DNA of 64,000 nt from Pyrenophora tritici-repentis. Taxonomy: Eukaryota; Ascomycota; Dothideomycetes; Pleosporales; Pleosporaceae. The DNA is taken from positions 2,666,001 to 2,730,000 of the forward strand of contig NC_089399.1 in the NCBI RefSeq assembly GCF_003171515.1. The letters are read 5' to 3'. This document shows positions 54,544 to 64,000 of the stretch, piece after piece (positions within the stretch are counted from its first letter, which is position 1; each line of letters begins with the position of its first letter). A model generated the notes under the pieces. That model was given only the letters and a program-made list of their open reading frames with translations. It did not search any database and was not told where the DNA came from. The position numbers and the translations under genes were made by a program.

Positions 54544-57500
54544 ATGGCGAACTATGCCTATGACCATGGCCGCCCCAGCACGCCCACAGGTTCCCAGAGG
54601 ACATGCAGGCAAAACGCTTCCATGCGTGCTCTCAACACCGCCCAGCCCAGACACGAGACTTTCTTCGACGACGCGACCCCCGTAGACCACTCCGCCGAAA
54701 AGCCCCTCTACAACTCGCTGCGTGACTCCCACGACCTCACCTTTGCCGAGCACGGCAATGTGCGGGACTCGGTCGTCGACAACATGCTGCTCTCGCTCGA
54801 CCAATTCTCCACGGGCAATCTGTTTGGCGGTGGCAGCTCAAGCTCACAGTACGCAGGAGGTTATGCCGAAGACGACTTCTTCCTGAGAGACAGCTCGTAT
54901 AGGCCGCCCGGGCCACGCCATCGGGGGCACACCTACACCTCCTCGCGCTCCTCTGACTACGACCTGGGCTCCTACGAGCCGTCCCGGTACACGGCCCAGC
55001 ACTCGCGCGCACGGCGGAGCAACAGCAGCAATAACATTGGCACTCCCGTAGCCCGCAAGTCCAGCACCAGAGACATCTATTCGAGCAGACAGGTCAACAG
55101 CCCTTATGGCCTCCAGCAGCTGGGACACCTAAGAGGCGGCCCCAACAAGGGCAGCAAGGGAAGCAGCACCTCGAGCATGGACTTTGGCCCATCTGCTGGT
55201 TTGAGCAATCAGCGTATGGGCTTTGGTAAACGCTCTGCCAGCTTTGACCACAGCAATGCCAGTGATCGAGGGAGAATCTCGCCTCTCAAAGTTGAATCAG
55301 TCTTGGACAGAGGGAGAATGGCATACCAGCATAGCTACACAGACGAATACGACGCTGCACCCGAGCCCACCATTCCAGCAGGCCCACGAAAACTCCAGGA
55401 ACCACCGCTGTCGCCCCTCGCCCTCCCTCCCCAGCCCTCCTATGTATCTTCGCAGGCAGCTCGGCCTGGGCGCAGAGGCAGCGTGCGCTCCAATACGAGC
55501 TACAGGACGCTGCGGAAGAACAAGAGTCAGCCAGGTCCGAACATGAGAGCTCAGGCGCAGGAGTTTGTCAATGCGAGCACGTTGCGAGAGCTGCCGCCTG
55601 TGCCGCTATGGCATGACCCTTCTGCTCCTTCGCCCGGCGTCGCTGCCCGAAGCCCACTGTTTCCTTCACAGTCCCCGGCAGCTGCATCAAAACCTGGCTT
55701 CTTCAGACGTGTTTTTGGCGGAGGATCATCCAAAGCTCAACCGCAACTGTCAACTGTTTCAGCTGTGTCGCATGCGACAACCACGACGCAGAGGGATCCG
55801 TCCCCAGCCTCGGTTCGACAGCAACCCGCAGATGTCAATTCGATATATTCCATGGCGCGACCGCGCACAACACCAAGCAACAATGGCCACATTGCCACGC
55901 AACTGAAATCAATACCCAAAGCGCCGCCGACGGCCTCGTCGGTGCAAATGGACACATCACTATCCCAATTACCGGCACTAGGCAAGAAGCCTTCGTCCTT
56001 CTTCAGACGTCGGAAGAAGTCTATGACCGAGTCTGTCAAGCCGCCACTCATGCCGGTTGACGTGACACAGCCGCAGAAGCCGATATTGCCCGCCCAGCCT
56101 AGTCCCGGCGTTAGCAGTCTGCGCCAGGTTATGAACCCGTATCTCAATGATGCAGGGCGTGCGGGGGAGCGGACCCACGAAGGACAAGACGAGCAGTCTG
56201 GGGACGATGCAGTCAACGGCGAACGGCCCCTGGGCTTTTCGCCTGGCTATAAACCACACAAGGATGCAACCGTACGTACAGTCAGGCCAAACTCGCGAGG
56301 CGACGATTTGACGCCTCCTACATCACAAGGAGACCAGCTAAGAGCGTCACAGTGGAGCAACAACACAGGCAGTCCCAAACTCAAGCTGAAGCTAAAGCAC
56401 GGCCGACAAACAATTCCGCAACCACAGGAAGACAGCTTCCTCGCCGACAGCAGCAGCTGCAACGAAGACTATAGTGGACGCGCGACCCCGACGGGCGACC
56501 AGAGTGGCGTCGACCATGTGCGGAGACCGAGCACAGGCCCCGCTGCGTCGTCGCTCAAGCAGATTGGGGGAAGGAGCAGCCGCAAGCCGTCTGTCGACCA
56601 CAAGACGGACTTGTTAGCATCCCACGAAAAAGTAACTTCCAGGGGTGCATTAGTGTCTCAGTCGGCGTCGGAGGGCGACGAAGGCTGGCTCATCACCGCA
56701 TCAAGTGAAAAGGTGCACTTCTCCAACTCCAAGAGCCCCGCGGCGAAACGAGTCTGGCTTGATACAACTCTCCCGGACTCGCTCGGTGATACCACGGATA
56801 ACCTGAAGCTACCCCTGGAAGGCGCCCACTCATCCCAGCAATCTTTGGACCAGACATCGCCACAGTCGACTCAAGACAAGTCTCCCATATCGCCTGATGA
56901 CGTTTTCCATTCCGCCTCAAGCCTGCCCATAGTGCAGGTTGAAAGCCGCGAGTCCACCGAAATGCCTTCGGCTACCCAGGACCGCTCCACGCACACCGAA
57001 CCCACCGATGCTGAGCGTGAGCGTGCATTCCAAATCTACAGCGGCGATGACTCCTCCAGTCTCAAGGCTCAAGCTGCTGCCATGCTGGGCGATGTCACTT
57101 TGTCCAGTACCAGGACCCGCAAAGCCTTTATGGACCTATTCGACTGGACTGGCTTCAACATCTTGGCTGCCATGCGTGACCTCTGCGGCAAGATCATTCT
57201 CAAGGCTGAGACCCAGCAAGTTGATCGTATCTTGATGAGCCTTTCTGAGCGCTGGTGTGAATGCAACGCCAACCACGGCTTCAAGGCAGTTGGTGAGTTC
57301 ATACCCTATTTCCCCTTACGATATCAATTGCTAACATGAACACAGACGTTGTGCACACCATTTGCTACTCGATTCTCCTGCTCAACACAGATCTGCACTT
57401 GGCTGACATCGAATCGAGGATGACCCGTAGTCAATTTGTCCGAAACACGCTCCCTACCGTAACCCGCGTATGCCAAGACGCGGTCAAAGCTGCCGCTGAC

Positions 57501-59443
57501 GAAACGCTGAGGCCTCATTCGACGCAACTCAGAAGACCCTCTTTGCCTTGGAACGACAAATCAGAGCCTAATTCGCCAGGTGCAGACACTACCGCTTTCC
57601 CTGCAGATGCACCCGAGGAACCCATGGAGGCTAGAAAGTCCCGTAGCCGCCTCTCTATCCGACCCCCTGTACGGAGCGGCTCCGAAGGTCTGCTGAATTT
57701 CGATTCTGCGGCGTCCGAGCCCAATACGCTCGTAAACACACCGTACAACGGGCCCATGCGAGGTTGGGAGTTCCAGATCGAGACTGTACTCAAGGAGTTT
57801 TACGATTCTATCCGCAAGCAACGCTTGCCCCTGCATGGATCTTCCGAAGTTACGGTTCATCACCAGCCTTCATCTAACAATCTTTCCGTGGGTGGCATGC
57901 TACGCCGCACTCCAAGTGTGCTGAGCAAAGCACCTTCCGACAATGCGAGCTACCGTGGCCGCTCCCAGAACGACTTCCGGAGTATGAGCAACCGCTGGGC
58001 TTCTAAGAACCGCTCAAAGCAGAAGCTGTACCCCTCATCTACTGTAGCTTCTAGCCGCACCAGCCTGGATGATCAATCCGTATGGAGTCCTGCAGGGTCA
58101 AGCACTTGGAGCCGTTACTCGTATGGCAAAACTGGGACATCTTTGTCAGTCGACTCACTCGGTTCGCATTTTGCAAATGGCGATTATCAACAGGCTATCG
58201 GCTTTGCCAATGCTCTTAGCCAAGCTATCATTCGCGAGGAAGGCATGACGATTGCTAGCGATGAAGAGTTCTCTCGCGTTGCCCCACTTTTGGAAGACGA
58301 GACCCTGGAGCTTGTTGGTGCTCCCTGGGCTAAAGAGGGTATCCTCAAGCACAAGCGACATCTTGAGGGAGTGGACAGAAAGGCCAAAGACCGGGCATGG
58401 AACGAGTGCTTTGCTGTAGTCGAGAAGGGCTGCATGCGTTTGTTTTCTTTCAGCATGAACTCAAAGTCGGTGAGGCAGAAGAGCAAGTTGCGACCATCTG
58501 CTGGCGGCGTTGTGGGAGGTGGTAACTGGATGGACAATGCCGAAGCCCTCGACAGTTTCCAGCTGCGGCAGACAATTGCCAGTGCGCTACCTCCACCAGG
58601 GTATTCTAAGACAAGGCCCCATGTGTTTGCGCTTTCGCTTCCCAACGGCGCTGTTCACCTCTTCCAGGTCGGAACACCTGACATCTGCCGCGAATTCGTG
58701 ACCACCGTCAACTACTGGTCTGCACGCCTCTCCAAGGAGCCTTTGATGGGAGGCGTCAGTAGCATGGAGTACGGGTGGGGTGAGAATGTCATTAACCCAG
58801 CTCTGATCCGCCAGGATAGTGCGCCTTCCGTCCAAGGTCACATGCCACGCCCGAGTGTTGCCAGCTCCATTCGTAGTTCGATGGACCATGGCACAAACAC
58901 ACCCAAACCCAGACTTCCCGGCGACAAGGTTGTGCTCTCCGATTGGAGCCCGCCAGCATCCAGCATGATGGCTAGCACCCTAATGGAGGTGGACCAGCTC
59001 AGAGCTCTAACCGACTATGTTAAGAACATTGAGAACGAGCTCTCGCACCACAACGAACTGAGAGCACCTTTGCTCATAGCAGTAAGTTATACTATTTTAG
59101 TCTTATCAAGCTGTCACTAATCAAGGACTAGTTCTCGCCTCGTCACCCCAATGCCGCCAAGGCCATGGCCAACTGGGAACGCAAGTCCCAGTACCTTCTC
59201 CGGGAGATAGTCAAGTTCAGAACCTACATCGATACGCTCTCAACTGCGCAAGCGGCGAAGCAAAAGATCTATGCTGAGCGTGAAGCTCGCGAAAAGGAGA
59301 TGGAAGACTCTGACCGGGGTGCAGAGACTGACACCAGTGCGAAATTCACTGAAGATGATGGTGCGCAAGAAGCTTCCGAGCCTCCTGCATCACAGCCCAT
59401 GCCAAACCCTGCCCTACCGGCAGCTTTCCCTTTACACCCATGA
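54544..59443 (+). CDS. SYT1: Sec7-PH domain Arf guanine-nucleotide exchange factor (SYT1-type)
   Basis: Exons 54544-57292, 57346-59081 and 59132-59443 give 1598 residues. Introns of 53 and 50 nt keep frame, and the first falls inside the Sec7 domain (GFKAV-DVVHTICYSILLLNTDLH). About 820 N-terminal residues are disordered, with Ser/Pro/Arg-rich and basic patches. The Sec7 domain (about 820-1000) includes TRKAFMDLFDWTGFNI, the catalytic 'glutamic finger' region LKAETQQVDRIL, and LLLNTDLHLADIESRMTRSQFV. A PH domain follows from about residue 1245 (KEGILKHKRHLEGV, CFAVVEKGCMRLF). A helical C-terminal part contains NWERKSQYLLREIVKFRTYI. Sec7 domains load GTP onto Arf GTPases at Golgi or endosomal membranes; yeast Syt1 acts on Arf1/Arl1 pathways. 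The orthology is by domain order. Confidence 0.88.
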
Positions 59444-61740
59444 TCGCCCGTCGCGTTGATTGGGCGTTGTACTGACGATTGATTTCTTTGTTACGAACAG
59501 TTACTCCTCTAAGGCGTACGATACGGCGGTTGCGACTTTTACATTCGTCAAGACCCAGTTTGAGACAGCGGCCGCACTCGGTGGCGTGACGCTGTGTAAA
59601 CCTTTTAATCTGTACGACATTTGTATGTTTAGTCAGCATTTTCAGCATTTTTCATATTTCCTTTCATTACTTCGTTCAAACGAATGCGTACGATTGCATT
59701 GCGAGAGCCGTGCGTGCTGGCGGCAACTCTGTGTACGATTACATTAGCTTCCTGGCGAGCACCTGGCTTGGGTACATTGATGATTTTTATGGTGGTGTAT
59801 TTCTGGTGTCTTTGCATGGAGCCTCTTCTTAGACACGGGGAAGTGAAGCTGAAGAGCAATTGTTTGAATATTATACCCACACGTTTTGGAACGCATACAT
59901 TATACTCTTCCCTTGATACCCTTTTAATGTTACTTGTCATCATTGCGCATATCTATTTCAAAGGTAAGACTACGTAGGTGGTACATGACAGCTAAAGGAC
60001 GCGTCTAAGCCTTGTACACTGGGGAAGGGTAGGCAGAGGTAGGTACTGTGAAAGTGTTACACGACATTCTGACGCATTGAAATGACTACATTAGCTCAGG
60101 AAGCCCGTGTTGTGGTGTGGTGGTTGATGTAACACTCACAGCCACCACACTCCAAGTCAATGATGGCATCCAAGGAGCGGGTTGCTGCAAACAACAACAG
60201 CGGACACGCACGACGACGAAATCATGGAGGGCTTCTGTACGATTCCAATCACGCGTGTTCAAAGTTTCGGTCCTCGCCGTTTGGGTCGCAAGCCACACGA
60301 TGGGCTGGACTCTGTTAGCGCCGTCATTGGAACAGCCGTACAGCAAACGTGCAGCAGTGCGAACCCGAACCGTGTGCGGGCGTATAGAAGGCTGGCCGGA
60401 AAAGGCGGGATCGTGTAGACGACTCCGGGACGAAAAACGAATTAGGAAAGCTGAGGTCCTGGGCGTGCATGCATGCATCCGTATGCGGAGTTGAAGGCGA
60501 TAGGCAATCCAAGCGAGGGGGAAGACTGACCATGTTGGGTATGCGCTGGAATAGTAGGATTGGGCTGAGTTTGGTGCATTGGAGATTACGTGTGGTTCTT
60601 TTAGGACGGGTCGGAAGCGTGTCGGAAGCGTGTCGCTGAGGACATGGTGCAATGTCAAAATAGAAGTGATTGTGTTAGTGTCCGCTGCCAGAGGGGATGT
60701 AAGTAGACGTTAGTCAGGAACAACATGTACTATAAATGAGCACCAAGCTCGTACTCTGTGCTTCTGATTGCTCATATACAAACCCAATTACCCCCACCAC
60801 CCCTCTCCCACGTTCAATCCAGGTAATCGGGATGTCTCGGTGATGCCGTCTCGCGCCGTGCCACGCGAGACATGGCCAAGCCACGCGTGAGGCTCGACCG
60901 AACAAGCTGTCCGATAAACCATGGCCAAGGAGGGTCCAAATTAAGCAGCGAGTGCAGCGGACGAATTACAGTGCAGAATCCCCGAGAGATGTGGCACTGG
61001 GATGTTTGGCTGCATGGGGAGCAGACACGTAGGGATGGGTGTGGAAATGACATGGTTGGAGTTTTGGTCAGTTGAGTTGGCCGGCGGGTTGCAGTTGATT
61101 GTTGCATCTTGGCCCTCTGGTGTAAGCGGTTGTCACACTGATTAGTTGTCGCGATGTAGATGCGTGTCGGCATTACAGTAGGTTTGCATAGCGGCATGCC
61201 ATCTTCCACCACGAGAGACATCAGGTGTAGCGCCATGGACCCATTACCGTTCCCTGACACACGCCGGTCTTTCCTATTTCTTCTTATTCCCGCAGTTTGA
61301 ACTCTTGGTGTAAATCCTGATTCCAAACAGTTTTCTCCATCCCCTCCGCGATCTTCACTGCGAACTGCCGGTTGCCGTATCATTTTTCATTTTGCTCCGA
61401 AACCTTGATCCCTGGTCCGAAGAGGAGCTCAGCCTCAGCCTTACGAAGACCAGACCCCGCGCCACGCTACCGCTACGACTGCTCTCGAGTCGAGTACCGG
61501 CACATCATCAGCCGCACGCTATTACCAACCACACTACAACTTTCTTCGTGCACCCTACAATTCTCTAACATTCTCCTCGGAACCTGCGTCGCAATACTGG
61601 TATACCAGTACATTTGACCCACGCGCTCCCAAACAGGTATTTGGTCGACCAACGTGTGCCGATATCCGTTAGGCCTCTCCGCCATCACGCGCCACAAGTC
61701 CTGATTAAACCTCAACTCCACACCCACGTAACAGCTGGAT
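59444..61740. other. 2.3-kb intergenic region upstream of the metacaspase gene
   Basis: This contains the SYT1-type gene's 3' end and the metacaspase promoter and leader. Overlapping frames of 100-190 codons at 60086-60658 on both strands have no domain. A perfect 11-bp direct repeat is at 60610-60631. The last ~350 bp are C-rich and leader-like with several short upstream frames. No gene is supported. Confidence 0.45.
60610..60631. repeat. Tandem 11-bp repeat, two copies
   Basis: GTCGGAAGCGT occurs twice in direct tandem, with a partial third copy (GTCG) after it. No function is evident. Confidence 0.85.
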
Positions 61741-63371
61741 ATGTCTTATTATCCCGGACAGCAACACCACGGTGGTGGCTACGGCGCACCACCGCCACAG
61801 AACGGCTATGGTGCCCCGCCCCCGCAAGGATATCCCCCTCAGCAAAACTATGGGCCGCCGTAAGTGAACAACGACCAGCCATGCTTGTCGGACGCTGACA
61901 GGTGGTAGGCCTCCGCAGCAATACGGCTACCAGAACCAACCAGGACCCTACAATAACTATGGCCAACCTACTCCACCGCCACAACAGTACGGGTACAACC
62001 AGGTACGTGTTTCGCATTGCGACGGCGCAACGGAGCCGTTACAAGGTCAGAGAGGCCTAACATGCATAGGGACCACCACCACAGCAGTACGGCAACTATG
62101 GCCCTCCGCCTCCGCAGCAGGGTCCTCCTCCTCCTCAAGGTATATCTACTATGCGACGTATTAACACCATCTAACAGCGCGACTAGGCATGATGCCCACT
62201 GCTACCAACAACCAATGGACACAAGGAAACCACAATGGCCCTCCACCTCCACCCACCGGCGCACAGAACTTTGGCCATGGCGCACCCAACGGCTATTCAT
62301 TTCAATACTCGGCGTGTAACGGACGGCGGAAGGCGCTCCTCATTGGTATCAACTACTTTGGTCAAAGGGGAGAGCTTCGGGGATGCATCAACGATGTGAA
62401 GAACATGAGCAAATACCTCAACGAGTTCTTCGGCTACAAGAGAGAGGATATGGTTACCTTGACAGATGACCAGCAAAACCCGATGAGCCAGCCTACAAAG
62501 GCGAACATCCTACGAGCAATGCACTGGCTGGTCAAAGATGCGCGGCCAAACGACTCATTGTTCTTCCACTACTCAGGTGCGTCATGACGCGTGTGGTGGT
62601 GTAGAGATATGCTGACTTTAGTAGGACATGGTGGTCAAACTAAAGACCTCGACGGAGACGAGGACGACGGCTACGATGAAGTAATTTATCCCGTCGACTT
62701 CCGCACTGCCGGCCACATTGTCGACGACGAAATGCATCGCATCATGGTCTCTCCTCTACAACCAGGTGTGCGCCTAACCGCCATCTTCGACTCGTGCCAC
62801 TCGGGCTCCGCGCTCGACCTACCATACCTCTACTCCACCCAGGGTGTACTCAAGGAACCAAACCTGGCCAAGGAAGCTGGCCAGGGATTGTTGGGTATTA
62901 TATCAAGCTACGGTCGTGGCGATATTGGTGGTATGATTGGCACCGCGACTGGTCTGTTTAAGAAGGCGGTCAGCGGCGACGATGTCTACAAGAAGAACCT
63001 AAGGACAAAGACTAGCCCTGCAGATGTCATCATGTGGAGTGGATCCAAAGACACGCAAACCTCGTAAGCGCTCCCCATGCTACCGAGGTATTGAATCACT
63101 AACACGATTAACTAGTGCCGACGCAAGTATTGGTGGTGAGGCCACAGGCGCCATGTCATGGGCCTTCATCTCTGCACTGCGCAAGAACCCCAACCAGAGC
63201 TATGTACAGCTACTCAACAGCATCCGCGATGAGCTCCAAGGAAAATACCAACAGAAGCCTCAGTTGAGCTGCAGTCATCCACTGAGTAGGCCTTTGCCGA
63301 ATTCCCATATTCTCCCGGGCATCATATACTGACAGTATAATACAGACACTAACTTGCTGTACACCATGTAA
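61741..63371 (+). CDS. MCA1: Type I metacaspase with Pro/Gln/Tyr-rich prodomain
   Basis: Seven exons, 61741-61859, 61909-62002, 62070-62139, 62187-62576, 62625-63063, 63116-63285 and 63346-63371, give 435 residues. Every junction keeps frame. The first ~95 residues are a prodomain of PPQQYGY-type repeats spread over the first three exons. The caspase-like domain starts at [18 protein letters not shown]. The catalytic dyad is H226 in YSGHGGQ, completed across the exon 4/5 junction, and C282 in DSCHSGS. The C-terminus ends HPLNTNLLYTM. Type I metacaspases are calcium-dependent cysteine proteases cutting after Arg or Lys. In fungi they act in stress responses, protein-aggregate handling and cell death, and the Q/N-rich prodomain can mediate aggregation. 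The C-terminal microexon (26 nt) is the least certain part. Confidence 0.9.
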
Positions 63372-63878
63372 ACAACCATGCTTGTTTCTTGGGACAAAGA
63401 GATGAAAGAGGAATAAAGAACCAAGGTACTTGTAAATGCTCCATGGTGCGCGCGTGCTCTTTGAATATCATGATGACATGACGGGAATTACAAAACGGGA
63501 TGCCGGGGGCCAGGCTGTTCTTGTTTTATAACTAGGGGTGGGCTTTGCGGTGATCAACCTACTCAGCTACTATGACGGCGTTCATGTTTTCCCCAACGGT
63601 TCAAGTGGGATGGGATTCTTTTGGAACGGGAAGAAACTCAATCATCATTCGTTATTATTGTCTCTGAGAGGAAGGGGTATCGAACGTTCTGTCTATGAGT
63701 CCGTCGACTTGGCAAGTAACTGTAACTGCAACCTCCTGCCTAACGCCCTATGCCGCCATTATCGTTTGTCCTCAGTGGACGCATGTTCGTGTATCGTGAT
63801 GCAAACGCATACCCCAAACGCGCCCATCTATATGAGAGGCCAAAACTAAAGAAAAATCGTAAACATCATCATCACACC
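63372..63878. other. Convergent intergenic region
   Basis: The 507 bp lie between the 3' end of the metacaspase gene and the 3' end of the partial minus-strand gene. No coding sequence is supported. Confidence 0.5.
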
Positions 63879-64000
63879 TCACACATCCGCCATCTCCTCG
63901 TCAACCCAATCCCTCCAGCTCCTCCACTCACCCCAACTCAACGCCACCTTCTTCCCCTGATACCTCACCACCTTGACCCCAACCTTTTCCCAATCCGCCT
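63879..64000 (-). CDS. 3' end of a minus-strand gene, unknown product (partial)
   Basis: The last 122 bases read on the minus strand as an open frame of 39 residues ending in TGA at 63879-63881. The residues include KVGVKVVRYQGKKVALSW and EWRSWRDWVDEEMADV, a Trp-rich, charged C-terminus. It is open to the window edge, and its composition is protein-like. The 5' part is outside the window and I cannot name the family. Confidence 0.5.
   Translation of the reverse strand, partial: ADWEKVGVKVVRYQGKKVALSWGEWRSWRDWVDEEMADV

Noticed and set aside
53932..54604. Cys-rich plus-strand ORF and a Gly/Ala-rich antisense ORF before the Sec7 gene
   Set aside because: They overlap each other and the start of the Sec7 gene, and the composition looks like a by-product of GC-rich promoter sequence, not a secreted effector (no signal peptide).
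60086..60658. 190-codon minus-strand ORF in the metacaspase upstream region
   Set aside because: No domain or family resemblance; shorter ORFs on the plus strand cover the same bases; no leader or splice signals.

Overview
This window is a 64-kb piece of a filamentous ascomycete nuclear genome, most likely a Dothideomycete and probably in the order Pleosporales. The evidence is the gene set (POL2, HRD1, SMD1, TAN1, MTQ2, SDS23, COX20, SDH7, a BLI-3-type protein, a fungal rhodopsin-family membrane protein), short GT-AG introns (mostly 48-130 nt) with CTAAC/CTGAC-like branch sites close to the acceptor, and moderate GC. The order assignment is an inference from overall character; no species is claimed. 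Exon structures were built by hand from reading-frame continuity, splice signals and family conservation.

Layout, left to right. 0-2.3 kb: mitochondrial transcription factor Mtf1-like gene (+). 3.0-4.4 kb: F-box protein (-). 4.4-8.9 kb: long stretch without a convincing gene. 8.9-10.0 kb: aminoglycoside-phosphotransferase-like protein with lost catalytic residues (-). 11.2-12.4 kb: six-exon TAN1 (-). 13.6-15.1 kb: Ser-rich protein of unknown function (-). 16.0-18.3 kb: ER ubiquitin ligase HRD1 (-). 19.5-21.5 kb: secreted GH32 invertase-like enzyme (+), convergent with a phytanoyl-CoA dioxygenase-family gene (21.6-22.7 kb, -). 24.6-26.3 kb: protein disulfide isomerase with KDEL (+). 28.3-29.5 kb: seven-helix rhodopsin-family membrane protein (+). 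30.2-31.0 kb: BLI-3-type flavin/PNPOx-like protein (+). 31.3-31.9 kb: COX20 (-), divergent from POL2, the DNA polymerase epsilon catalytic subunit (32.4-39.1 kb, +). 40.0-41.3 kb: TauD/TfdA dioxygenase (+). 41.6-42.3 kb: SMD1 (-). 42.8-44.0 kb: divergent kinase-like protein (-). 44.3-45.1 kb: MTQ2 (-), divergent from SDH7/SDHAF3 (45.2-45.8 kb, +) over only 162 bp. 46.1-48.2 kb: two lineage-type hypothetical genes (+). 48.9-50.7 kb: SDS23 (+). 50.7-54.5 kb: gene-poor. 54.5-59.4 kb: Sec7-PH Arf exchange factor of the SYT1 type (+). 61.7-63.4 kb: metacaspase (+). The last 122 bp hold the 3' end of another gene (-).

The window is mostly conserved housekeeping genes: mitochondrial expression and respiratory assembly (MTF1, COX20, SDH7), ER quality control (HRD1, PDI1), replication (POL2), RNA modification and splicing (TAN1, SMD1), and translation termination (MTQ2). 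Three metabolic enzymes (invertase, two Fe(II)/2-oxoglutarate-type dioxygenases) and a few fast-evolving fungal genes are interspersed. I see no transposon, tRNA, rRNA, CRISPR array or biosynthetic gene cluster. No clearly new multi-gene system is visible. The best leads are single-gene oddities: two kinase-fold proteins with altered catalytic motifs, a BLI-3 protein with a mitochondrial presequence and an internal start, an Sm-protein gene with a 14-nt first exon, two AAG acceptors in TAN1, and very compact divergent promoters.
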